64,000 nt of DNA from Nocardia wallacei (GTDB lineage Bacteria; Actinomycetota; Actinomycetes; Mycobacteriales; Mycobacteriaceae), in assembly GCF_029868745.1 (NCBI RefSeq), contig NZ_JARWOP010000358.1, positions 1 through 64,000 of the forward strand. The letters run 5' to 3'. Both the position numbers and the translations under genes were made by a program. This document shows positions 52,848 to 60,107 of this stretch, one piece after another. How positions within the stretch are numbered: position 1 is the first letter of the stretch; every line of letters begins with the position of its first letter. The notes beneath the pieces are model-generated. The model made no database searches and was not told where the DNA came from. It was given only the letters and a program-made list of their open reading frames with translations.

Positions 52848-53186
52848 ATGGGAGGCGTGGAAGCAGTAATGCAGCGCGACGCGCTGGCTCGGTTCGGGCA
52901 CGCGTTATCGGACCCGACCCGCACCCAGATCTTGTTGAGTCTGCGCACCGGTCCGGCCTATCCGTCGGAGATGGCCGAGCGGATCGGGGTGTCGCGGCAG
53001 ATTCTGTCGAATCATCTGGCCTGTCTGCGGGGGTGCGGGCTGGTCGTCGCAGTTCCCGAAGGGCGGCGCAGTCGTTACGAACTAGCCGATCGGCGTATCG
53101 CGGCCGCGTTGGAGGATCTGCTCGGACTGGTGCTGGCGGTCGATCCGGCGTGCTGCCCGGACTCGGACAGCGCGGGGTGCTGCTGA
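52848..53186 (+). CDS. CmtR-like ArsR-family cadmium/lead sensor
   Basis: 112 residues from ATG 52848; ATG 52869 is an alternative. The winged helix has LARFGHALSDPTRTQILLSL and the CmtR-specific metal ligands in NHLACLRGCGLVV (two cysteines in the recognition helix region, as in mycobacterial CmtR). A further cysteine-rich tail, ACCPDSDSAGCC, is unusual and may add metal sites. It is coupled to the cation transporter (stop/start overlap), so it is probably a Cd(II)/Pb(II)-responsive repressor of its own operon. Confidence 0.88.
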   Translation: MGGVEAVMQRDALARFGHALSDPTRTQILLSLRTGPAYPSEMAERIGVSRQILSNHLACLRGCGLVVAVPEGRRSRYELADRRIAAALEDLLGLVLAVDPACCPDSDSAGCC

Positions 53187-53911
53187 TGTCGGCGCCGCTG
53201 GGGATGCCGTCCCCGCCTTCGGCGGTCCAGGTCTCCGGGCCGTCGGCGGCGCGAAAGGCGTTGCTGGCGCGGCGAATCCGCTGGTTCGTCGCCGCGACCA
53301 TCTCCTACAACGTCGTCGAGGCCGTCATCGCGCTGACCGAGGGCGCGCGGGTGTCGTCGACCGCGCTGGTTGGTTTCGGCCTGGACTCGGTGATCGAGGT
53401 GTCCTCCGCGGCGGCGGTGGCGTGGCAGTTCGCCGGCCGCGACCCCGAAGCGCGGGAGAAAGTGGCGCTGCGGGTCATCGCGTTCTCCTTCTTCGCCCTC
53501 GCCCTGTACGTCACCGTCGACTCGATCCGCGGGCTGCTCGGCGTCGGCGAAGCCCGGCACTCGGCGATCGGAATCGGTGTGGCCGCAGCAAGTCTGGTGA
53601 TCATGCCGGTGCTCTCGGCCGCGCAACGCCGGGCCGGGCGCGAACTCGGATCCCGCTCCGCGGTCGCCGACTCGAAACAGACCCTGCTCTGCACCTATCT
53701 CTCCGCGGTACTGCTCATCGGGCTGCTACTCAACAGCCTGTTCGGATGGACTTGGGCCGACCCGATCGCCGCGCTGGTCATCGCCGCCATCGCCGTCCGC
53801 GAGGGCATCAACGCCTGGAGAGGCGACACCTGTTGCCCGGCGCCCGGCGCACTCGCCGCGACCGGCGAGCAGGAGCGGGCGGGGCACGACTGCGACTGCT
53901 GCAACCACTGA
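53186..53911 (+). CDS. Cation-diffusion-facilitator-like transporter
   Basis: 241 residues from ATG 53186, overlapping the upstream stop by one base. Five or six membrane segments: FVAATISYNVVEAVIALTEG, FGLDSVIEVSSAAAVAW with Asp and Glu for the metal path, and VADSKQTLLCTYLSAVLLIG. The protein ends in a Cys/His-rich tail, HDCDCCNH. It probably exports divalent metals sensed by the CmtR-like repressor. Confidence 0.88.
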   Translation: MSAPLGMPSPPSAVQVSGPSAARKALLARRIRWFVAATISYNVVEAVIALTEGARVSSTALVGFGLDSVIEVSSAAAVAWQFAGRDPEAREKVALRVIAFSFFALALYVTVDSIRGLLGVGEARHSAIGIGVAAASLVIMPVLSAAQRRAGRELGSRSAVADSKQTLLCTYLSAVLLIGLLLNSLFGWTWADPIAALVIAAIAVREGINAWRGDTCCPAPGALAATGEQERAGHDCDCCNH

Positions 53912-54040
53912 CCGACCGGCACCAGGACGGCCGGACCGCACCCGCCAATCCATTGCGTTTATAGCAATGTGTGCATATGGTTCGAGGCTGCGCCCCTGCA
54001 GGCGCGATCCGACACACCGACTCGACCTCTGGAGCCCGCG

Positions 54041-54874
54041 ATGACCTCCATCCTCGAGCGCGCCGCCGCGTTCGACCGCGATCACGACACCCGGACCCTG
54101 CACACCGGCGGCGAGGACTGGACCTACTACGTCGGTGGCGACGGCACACCGGTGTTGCTGCTGGCCGGGGGCGCCGGGATCGCGATCAGCTGGCTCGACC
54201 TCACCCCGACCCTGCGGCCGGGCTTCCGCGCCCTCGCCGTGGACTACCCGCCCGGACCGGTCACTCTCGACGAACTCGCGGCCGGTGTCCTCGCGATCCT
54301 CGACGCCGAGCACATCGACTCCGCGCACGTGATCGGCCAATCCGCCGGCGGCATGCTCGCCGAGGTGTTCTCCCGACGCGCACCGCACCGGGTGCGGTCG
54401 CTGACCTTCACCGGCACCGGTCTCTACGGCCCCGAAGACATCACTCGCCTGGAAGCCACGCTCACCCGCACCCGGAACACGCCCTGGGACAAGACATCGG
54501 CCGCGATCCGCGAATCGCTGCGCGCCACGTGGAGCGACGCGACCGAGGCCGAGTTCTGGATCGACCGGGTCGACGCAGCCACCCGCACCGGCGGTCACCA
54601 GGGCGCGATAAATTCCTACCTCCGGCTGCTCGACGCCGCCCGGCGCCTCCCGGAGTGGCAGTCCGGCCCGGCCTGGCAGGGACCGGTCCTGTTCATCAAG
54701 GCCGACGACGACCCGCTCATCACCGCCCAGCACACCCGGCGCCTGCAAGATCTACACCCCGGCGCGGAATGGCGTGCCTTCCCCGACGGCGGACACTCGC
54801 TACTACTCACCCGCCCCGAGGACTACGCCGCCACCGTCACCGACTTCCTCCGGCGATACGGCCACACGCACTGA
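54041..54874 (+). CDS. Alpha/beta hydrolase
   Basis: 277 residues from ATG 54041 (GGAG eight bases upstream). The nucleophile elbow is IGQSAGGML; the acid is probably the Asp cluster in KADDDPLIT and the base His in DGGHSLLL. Core strands such as PVLLLAGGAGIAISWLDL match the family. No signal peptide. Substrate unknown. Confidence 0.88.
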   Translation: MTSILERAAAFDRDHDTRTLHTGGEDWTYYVGGDGTPVLLLAGGAGIAISWLDLTPTLRPGFRALAVDYPPGPVTLDELAAGVLAILDAEHIDSAHVIGQSAGGMLAEVFSRRAPHRVRSLTFTGTGLYGPEDITRLEATLTRTRNTPWDKTSAAIRESLRATWSDATEAEFWIDRVDAATRTGGHQGAINSYLRLLDAARRLPEWQSGPAWQGPVLFIKADDDPLITAQHTRRLQDLHPGAEWRAFPDGGHSLLLTRPEDYAATVTDFLRRYGHTH

Positions 54875-54980
54875 CAAACCACCGACACCGACGACTCGGC
54901 GACGACCTGCCTCGCACCCATCACTCGGTCGATGCGCGTCCGGCGTGGACTCGGAGCGGCGGTCGTCAACCGGCGAGGGG

Positions 54981-55601
54981 TTACGCCCGGCCGTAGGCGG
55001 CCAGGAACAGGTCGATCGACGCGTCGGGCGTGTCGGTGAGAGGTGCTGTGGCGTCGAGCATTCGGGCGTTCAGTGGTGCGCCGACGACCAGCCAGGTGAG
55101 TTGCTCGGCGGCAGTGCCGGGGTCGGGGATTCGCAGTACGCCGCGGGCGTCGAGGGTTCGCAGGGTCGTGGCGAGGTCGCCGATGTTCCTGATCCAGCTC
55201 TTGTGGAGATAGGCCGCCCCGACTTCGGGCTGTCGGGCCGCCTCGGCGGTGACCAGTCGGCGCATCTCCACCACGGGCGGGGAGAGCACACCGGCCGAAA
55301 GGGTTCGCGCCCAGGCGATCAGCCCTTCGCGGATATCCTCGGCGGCCTCGAGATGTGCGAGCGCGGGCCGCAGGGCATGACGGCCCGCAGCCGTCCAGTG
55401 CTCCACGACCGCGGCGAACAGCCCGGCCTTGGACGGGTGTTCGCGGTAGAGCGAGGCCTTGGAAATCCCTGCGCGCGAAGCGATCTCATCCATCGTCGTG
55501 CCCGCGAAACCGCGCTCCAGGAACACCTCTCGGGCAACGGCCAGCAGTTCGGCGCCCGTCTTCCCGGACGGTCGGCCGCGACGTCCACCTGCGGAGTTCA
55601 T
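54981..55601 (-). CDS. TetR-family regulator
   Basis: 206 residues from ATG 55601. Helix-turn-helix: AREVFLERGFAGTTMDEIAS and GISKASLYREHPSKAGLF. The C-terminal domain resembles the TetR_C AefR-like type (LVTAEAARQPEVGAAYL). Divergent from the small membrane-protein gene, with two operator-like boxes between them. Confidence 0.92.
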   Translation of the reverse strand: MNSAGGRRGRPSGKTGAELLAVAREVFLERGFAGTTMDEIASRAGISKASLYREHPSKAGLFAAVVEHWTAAGRHALRPALAHLEAAEDIREGLIAWARTLSAGVLSPPVVEMRRLVTAEAARQPEVGAAYLHKSWIRNIGDLATTLRTLDARGVLRIPDPGTAAEQLTWLVVGAPLNARMLDATAPLTDTPDASIDLFLAAYGRA

Positions 55602-55613
55602 GGCCCCACTTTA

Positions 55614-55661
55614 GTACTTGACAGTACCGAACACGCGGCCTAATTTAGTACTACATCGTAC
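55614..55661. promoter_or_regulatory. Two repeated operator-like boxes
   Basis: GTACT-TGAC-AGTAC at 55614-55627 and the related GTACT-ACAT-CGTAC at 55648-55661, both preceded by TTTA, 34 bases apart. They lie between the divergent TetR gene and membrane gene. The spacing suggests two TetR dimers, each near one promoter. Confidence 0.65.
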
Positions 55662-55675
55662 TTAAGGAGCCGGCC

Positions 55676-56056
55676 ATGATTGTTGCAGGTGTCGTCGTCG
55701 CGGCGATCGTCTCGTTCGCCCTCAGTGCGGTGCTGTACGCAGCGCCGCCGGTGGCCGCGCTCGTGTCGCGGACGAGCACTCCGCGTCCGGGAATCGGGGT
55801 GCCGGTGCAGATGGCGTCGGTGCTGCTGCGCGGTCTGGTGACGGCCGCGGTGCTGGCGACACTGCTCGTCGCCGGTGACCGGCACGGCCTCGGGGCCGGA
55901 GCGGCACTGGGCGCGATCGTGGCGATCATCCCCGTGACCATCCTCTCCGGCGCCATCGTCCACGAGAACGTTCCGATCCCGACCGCCCTGGTGCACATGA
56001 CCGACTGGGTCCTCAAGCTTGTCCTCAGCGGCGTCGTCCTCGGGCTGTTTCTCTGA
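55676..56056 (+). CDS. DUF1761-like four-segment membrane protein
   Basis: 126 residues from ATG 55676 (AAGGAG upstream). Hydrophobic segments at VVVAAIVSFALSAVLYA, LLRGLVTAAVLATLLVAG, LGAIVAIIPVTILSGAIV and the C-terminal LKLVLSGVVLGLFL. Layout resembles DUF1761 proteins. It is the apparent target of the divergent TetR regulator and could be a small exporter or stress protein. Confidence 0.78.
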   Translation: MIVAGVVVAAIVSFALSAVLYAAPPVAALVSRTSTPRPGIGVPVQMASVLLRGLVTAAVLATLLVAGDRHGLGAGAALGAIVAIIPVTILSGAIVHENVPIPTALVHMTDWVLKLVLSGVVLGLFL

Positions 56057-56074
56057 ATCCCGCAAGCCATTGAC

Positions 56075-56115
56075 GCAACTTGTTGGTTGCAATATTATCG
56101 CAACCAACAAGTTGC
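56075..56115. promoter_or_regulatory. Perfect 16-bp palindrome before the SRPBCC-ArsR operon
   Basis: GCAACTTGTTGGTTGC (56075-56090) and its exact inverted copy (56100-56115) flank AATATTATC. It ends 17 bases before the start codon. No T-run follows, so an operator for the ArsR protein encoded second in the operon is more likely than a terminator. Confidence 0.75.
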
Positions 56116-56132
56116 TACTAATGGAGGTGGGT

Positions 56133-56567
56133 ATGGGATTTCCCGATCGCATCGAGCGGACGATCGAGCTGGCACATCCGCCGGCGAAGGTCTGGGCGGC
56201 GTTGACCACCGCCGAGGGATTGAGCAGCTGGGCCGGCAACGCGGCTGGCATCGAGCTCCGGCCGGGCGGTCAGGCGTGGATGCGCTGGGACGAGGCAGGA
56301 CACACAGCGGACATGCGGGTGGAACGCGTGGAGGAACCTTATGTCTTCGGGTTCACCTGGCAGATCTTCGGCCTTTCCGAGGACGATCCCCGCCGCACGT
56401 ACGTGGAGTTCACGCTCGAGCCGGTAGCGACCGGTACCCGGCTGACCGTGGTCGAGTCCGGTTTCGCACAGCTCGCGGAGGACGCCTACAAATCGGCGTT
56501 CGAGGGCAATACGCGCGGCTGGCAGAACGAACTCGGCGAGCTGGCCGACTACCTCGATGCGGCCTGA
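56133..56567 (+). CDS. SRPBCC (AHSA1-like) domain protein
   Basis: 144 residues from ATG 56133 (GGAGGTG upstream). START/Bet v1-like fold: IERTIELAHPPAKVWAALT, ELRPGGQAWMRWD, and the C-terminal helix YKSAFEGNTRGWQNELGEL. It overlaps the ArsR gene by 11 bases. The SRPBCC-plus-ArsR pair is a common conserved arrangement in bacteria; the ligand is unknown. Confidence 0.92.
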   Translation: MGFPDRIERTIELAHPPAKVWAALTTAEGLSSWAGNAAGIELRPGGQAWMRWDEAGHTADMRVERVEEPYVFGFTWQIFGLSEDDPRRTYVEFTLEPVATGTRLTVVESGFAQLAEDAYKSAFEGNTRGWQNELGELADYLDAA

Positions 56568-56889
56568 CCAGGAGGCGATTGCCGAACAGGTCTTCGTGGC
56601 GCTGGCAGACCAGAGCCGGCGCACGATCCTCGCCGCACTGGCGACCGCCGGGCCCGCCACGGCGACCGACCTGGCCGCCCGGCTGCCGATCACCCGGCAG
56701 GCGATCGCCAAACATCTGACGCTGCTGTCCGAGGCCGGTCTGGTGACCGCCGAACCGGGCGAGCGCCGCCGGGTGCGCTACCGATTGCGTTCCGCGCCGA
56801 TGCGGGTGGCGCAACAATTTCTCGCTGCGCTCGCGCGCGACTGGGACGGCCCACTCGACACGTTGAAGAACAGCCTCGACCGATCCTGA
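56557..56889 (+). CDS. ArsR-family regulator of the SRPBCC operon
   Basis: 110 residues from ATG 56557. Winged helix with FVALADQSRRTILAAL, ARLPITRQAIAKHLTLL and the wing GERRRVRYRL. It lacks the metal-binding cysteines of ArsR metal sensors, so it responds to another signal. Likely binds the palindrome at 56075-56115 to control its own operon. Confidence 0.92.
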   Translation: MRPDQEAIAEQVFVALADQSRRTILAALATAGPATATDLAARLPITRQAIAKHLTLLSEAGLVTAEPGERRRVRYRLRSAPMRVAQQFLAALARDWDGPLDTLKNSLDRS

Positions 56890-56917
56890 TCCACGGATCC
56901 GAACCAGGAGTTTCACC

Positions 56918-57703
56918 ATGAAGACACCGCCGATCGTCTCACAGCACGATTGGGAGGCAGCGCGCCTGCGGCTGCTGACGAAAGAGAAGGAAGTGATGCG
57001 GGCCCACGACGCGCTGGCGGCGCAACGACGCCGGATGCCGTGGGTGGCAGTCGAGAAGGAGTACTCGTTCCGGGGGCCCGAAGGCCCGATGAGCCTGCTC
57101 GACCTCTTTCGAGGCCGCCGTCAGCTGATCATCTACCGCGCGTTCTTCGAGCCTGGTGTGCTCGGCTGGCCCGAGCACGCCTGCCGCGGCTGTTCCATGA
57201 TCGCCGACCATATCGGCAATCTCGCGCACCTCAACGCCCGTGACACCACGCTCGCCTTCGTCTCGCGCGCACCGCAACCCGAGATCGCCCGGGTACAGGC
57301 GCGGATGGGCTGGTCGGGAATCCCGTGGTACACCCTCACCGACGAGTTCGACAAGGACTTCGGCGTCGATGAATGGCACGGCACCAACGCCTTCATCCGG
57401 GAGGGCGACCGCGTGTATCGCACCTACTTCATCAACCGCCGGGGCGACGAATACTTCGGGAATACCTGGAGCTACCTGGATATGACGGCCCTCGGCCGCC
57501 AGGAGGACTGGGAGGATTCGCCCGAGGGCTACCCGCGAACACCGGCATACACCTGGTGGAACTGGCACGACGAGTACGCCGCCCCCGTCGATGACACCGC
57601 GCCGGAGTGGATGGACAAGGTAGCCGCCGCCATCGACCGGGGCGAAGCCGGCAACCAGCGGACGCAAGCGCCACACGACTGCTGCGCACACCCGGCCCAG
57701 TGA
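56918..57703 (+). CDS. DUF899 family thioredoxin-like protein
   Basis: 261 residues from ATG 56918 (AGGAG eight bases upstream). Family motifs: RLRLLTKEKEVMRAHDALAA at the N-terminus, RRQLIIYRAFF, and CRGCSMIADHIG, a Cys-x-x-Cys-type site in a thioredoxin-like fold. The end TPAYTWWNWHDEY is typical. Function in redox or dithiol chemistry is suspected for the family but not established. It is coupled to the next gene by a GTGA overlap. Confidence 0.9.
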   Translation: MKTPPIVSQHDWEAARLRLLTKEKEVMRAHDALAAQRRRMPWVAVEKEYSFRGPEGPMSLLDLFRGRRQLIIYRAFFEPGVLGWPEHACRGCSMIADHIGNLAHLNARDTTLAFVSRAPQPEIARVQARMGWSGIPWYTLTDEFDKDFGVDEWHGTNAFIREGDRVYRTYFINRRGDEYFGNTWSYLDMTALGRQEDWEDSPEGYPRTPAYTWWNWHDEYAAPVDDTAPEWMDKVAAAIDRGEAGNQRTQAPHDCCAHPAQ

Positions 57704-58086
57704 TCAACCCGCCCGCTCCGGCCACGTCCTGGACCAGCCGGACCGGAGCGGCGCTGGCGCTGCTCTCGGCGACACTGCACGCGGCCTGCGACGGAACCCA
57801 TTGCGCCACAGTGTGGTCGGTCGTCCTGCCCGCGTTGATGTCGCTGGGTTGTTTGTGGTGCGCCTGGCATCTGTGGACCCGCCCCTCCCCCGCCGCCTGG
57901 GCCATGACCGCGGCGATGAGCACCGCCATGCTGACGCTGCACTACCTCGCCCCGATGCCGGGCGCACTGATGCACGGGGCCTTCCTGGCCGCCCTCGCCG
58001 AGACGGCACTGTCCGGCGCGGTGCTGCTCCGCAATCACCTGACAGGGCGGCGCCCGCAATCAGACGCTCAGTGCAGCACTCCGTAG
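57700..58086 (+). CDS. Small membrane protein coupled to the DUF899 gene
   Basis: 128 residues from GTG 57700, overlapping the DUF899 stop as GTGA. Three to four hydrophobic segments (ALALLSATLHAACDG, SVVLPALMSLGCLWCAWHLW, AWAMTAAMSTAMLTLHYL). No family recognised. The 3' end overlaps the convergent secreted gene by 19 bases. Confidence 0.7.
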   Translation: MINPPAPATSWTSRTGAALALLSATLHAACDGTHCATVWSVVLPALMSLGCLWCAWHLWTRPSPAAWAMTAAMSTAMLTLHYLAPMPGALMHGAFLAALAETALSGAVLLRNHLTGRRPQSDAQCSTP

Positions 58087-58538
58087 GTCGCCGCGATGGT
58101 GAAGCCGTGCGCTCCGGCCTCGCAGCTGACCGTGCCCTGGAATCCGACGCCGCACGTGATGTTCTCCAGCGTGAGGCGATGTCCTTCCGGCAGCACTTTC
58201 GCGCCGCCGGGAGAGGTGAAGATCGGTGCCGCGGAGACCACGTACCGGGCAACCTCGGTGCTGGTGACGCGGACTTGATTCGTCCCCTCGGGGGCATCCA
58301 TCGGCACGGCGTCGCACCCGGCCGGTCCGTCGCCGGCGTGGATGGCGCACGCACGCCCATCCGGTGTCCGGAAGAACACGCCTCCGAATTCCGTACTGTC
58401 CGTGCGGTATTCGCCGATATCGACAGGTGTCAGCCGATCGAGGTCGGATTCGGCGACCGCTCGGCCGGTAGCGAGCCCCGCGACGGCGGCCAGCAGCGTC
58501 ACGACCGGTACCGCGAAAAGGAATGAGCGAGCGGGCAT
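58068..58538 (-). CDS. Secreted hypothetical protein
   Basis: 156 residues from ATG 58538 (GGAGG upstream). Signal peptide: ARSFLFAVPVVTLLAAVAGL with a predicted cut after GRAVA. The mature domain has cysteines at ACAIH, GCDAV, TCGVGF and SCEAG, and a beta-rich look with LPEGHRLTLENITCG. It resembles small actinobacterial secreted proteins of unknown role. Confidence 0.78.
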   Translation of the reverse strand: MPARSFLFAVPVVTLLAAVAGLATGRAVAESDLDRLTPVDIGEYRTDSTEFGGVFFRTPDGRACAIHAGDGPAGCDAVPMDAPEGTNQVRVTSTEVARYVVSAAPIFTSPGGAKVLPEGHRLTLENITCGVGFQGTVSCEAGAHGFTIAATYGVLH

Positions 58539-58628
58539 CCGAACCTCCAACGAGTGATCTGTGCGCCTGGCAGAACACTGTCGCATGCTACCGATCGATG
58601 GTGACACCTCGGCCCGTCATTTCAAGAG

Positions 58629-58650
58629 GCTGCCCGCATCGACGGGCAGC
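58629..58650. repeat. Perfect 8-bp inverted repeat (hairpin)
   Basis: GCTGCCCG (58629-58636) and CGGGCAGC (58643-58650) with a six-base spacer. No T-run follows. It sits just before the decayed aldehyde dehydrogenase and may be a weak terminator or a trace of the event that removed the 5' part of that gene. Confidence 0.55.
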
Positions 58651-58659
58651 GGGAGTCCG

Positions 58660-59067
58660 GTGGGCCAAGCCGGGCAGAGCTGCGCGTGCGGTACCCGGAT
58701 CCTCGTCCAGGACTCGATCTACGACGAGTTCATGGCGAAGTTTCTCGCCGTGGTCACCTCGGCCACCGTCGGCGACCCCTTCGACCCGCACGTCCTCGTC
58801 GGACCCGTGATCAGCCAGGCCGCGGCCGACCGGATCCTGCACACGATCGAGCGCGCGGTCACCGAGAAGATGGGCGAACTGGTCACCGGTGGCCGCCGCA
58901 TCGGCGGCGACCTCGCCGCCGGATCGATATGGATCAACCGCAACAGCGACATCTCTCCCCAAAGCCCTTACGGCGGATACAAACACAGCGGTACCGGGCG
59001 TGCCGGGGGGCTGGAAGGACTCCACGAGTTCCAGCAGGTCAAAAACATCCGCATCGCCATGCCGTGA
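58660..59067 (+). pseudogene. Aldehyde dehydrogenase remnant with an internal deletion
   Basis: Homology to aldehyde dehydrogenases begins abruptly at GQAGQSCACGTRILVQ, which contains the catalytic Cys. The N-terminal NAD-binding part (about 280 residues in the family) is missing. The text then runs normally to VTGGRRIGGDLA and jumps to AGSIWINRNSDISPQSPYGG, skipping roughly 80 residues that normally carry the conserved EEIFGPV motif. It ends with the usual GLEGLHEFQQVKNI. An open frame from 58561 exists, but no functional enzyme can be made. Two deletions are needed to explain it. Confidence 0.85.
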
Positions 59068-59088
59068 GGGGCGCGGGAATGCGCGCAA

Positions 59089-60075
59089 CTAGAGCAGTCG
59101 CTTGTCGATCAGGTTCCAATAGTGCCGACCCAGAGCTGTCAGCTCGCAGGCCTGGTTTTCCATGGCGGCGTGCCACATGTGTGGGGCTCCGAGGGGTCTC
59201 ACGAGATGCACCTTCACATAGTTCTGGAGGACCGCGAACAAGGCGGTGTGGGCGGAGTCGGGAGGCGGAACGGTGGCGTCTTCCGCGCCCGACCGGTACG
59301 GCTCGTAGCTCGGATCCAATGCGAACGGCGTAGCCGGATCCGGGAACAGGGTGGTGAGCATTTGCAATTCGGTCAGCTCGATCGGTGCGTTCACCTCGCG
59401 TAAGGAGACGAACCTCGTGACATTCGTCTTGAAGACCGGACGCTGTGCCCAGGAACCGAGTGACTGGTCGATGTGAGCGTAGACGCTGCCCGGCGTGATC
59501 GCGCCCACCAGATTCGCCGCGGCGCCGCTGAGCGCGTCGATGAACAGATTGGTGAACACGCCCGACCCGCCGCCTGGCGTCTCCATCGCATACTGCGTGG
59601 CCGTGGACGCGGTAAGGATGGTCACGCCCTCGGAAATCTCGGTCATATTCGTCGTGTGCGCATTGCTGCCCGCCACGCCGCTGTGACAGCTGTCCAGGAC
59701 GACGACCTTGTTCTGCGCATTCGACCTGTTCGCGAAGGAGAGAACCTCGGCCAGCGGAAGACCGTCGTCTCCGGATTCGCAGTCGCTGGCGCACAGATAA
59801 CCCCAGCTGTCCTCGATGCTGCCATGGCCGGCAAAGTAGAACAGGGCAATCTGCGAATTGTCGGCGAACAGCTCCCGTACCGCATGCTTCAACTCGCGCC
59901 GAGTTACTTTCGACTCGGGGCCGGTCCCGACGAGTAACTGAGGCGTCGGAAAATTCAGGGAACCGTCGGCATTCCGCTCGAGAACAGCGCGGACGCCATG
60001 CGCGTCGTTCACCGCGCCGCTGAGGCATCCGACCCGGTCGTAGTAGTCGATCCCGACTATCAATGCTTTACGCAT
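59089..60075 (-). CDS. Caspase-like (C14) protease
   Basis: 328 residues from ATG 60075 (GGAG eight bases upstream). Caspase-hemoglobinase fold: [13 protein letters not shown], catalytic His84 in FYFAGHGS and catalytic Cys130 in [10 protein letters not shown]. The C-terminal 110 residues are a separate helical region ([15 protein letters not shown], then [20 protein letters not shown]) that may bind a partner. It lies 32 bases downstream of the TIR-WD40 gene on the same strand, so the two probably form one operon. Caspase-like effectors in such settings are thought to cleave host proteins upon infection or stress. Confidence 0.93.
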   Translation of the reverse strand: MRKALIVGIDYYDRVGCLSGAVNDAHGVRAVLERNADGSLNFPTPQLLVGTGPESKVTRRELKHAVRELFADNSQIALFYFAGHGSIEDSWGYLCASDCESGDDGLPLAEVLSFANRSNAQNKVVVLDSCHSGVAGSNAHTTNMTEISEGVTILTASTATQYAMETPGGGSGVFTNLFIDALSGAAANLVGAITPGSVYAHIDQSLGSWAQRPVFKTNVTRFVSLREVNAPIELTELQMLTTLFPDPATPFALDPSYEPYRSGAEDATVPPPDSAHTALFAVLQNYVKVHLVRPLGAPHMWHAAMENQACELTALGRHYWNLIDKRLL

Positions 60076-60107
60076 CGCCGGCTCCGATATCGACCGCGTT
60101 CATCGGT

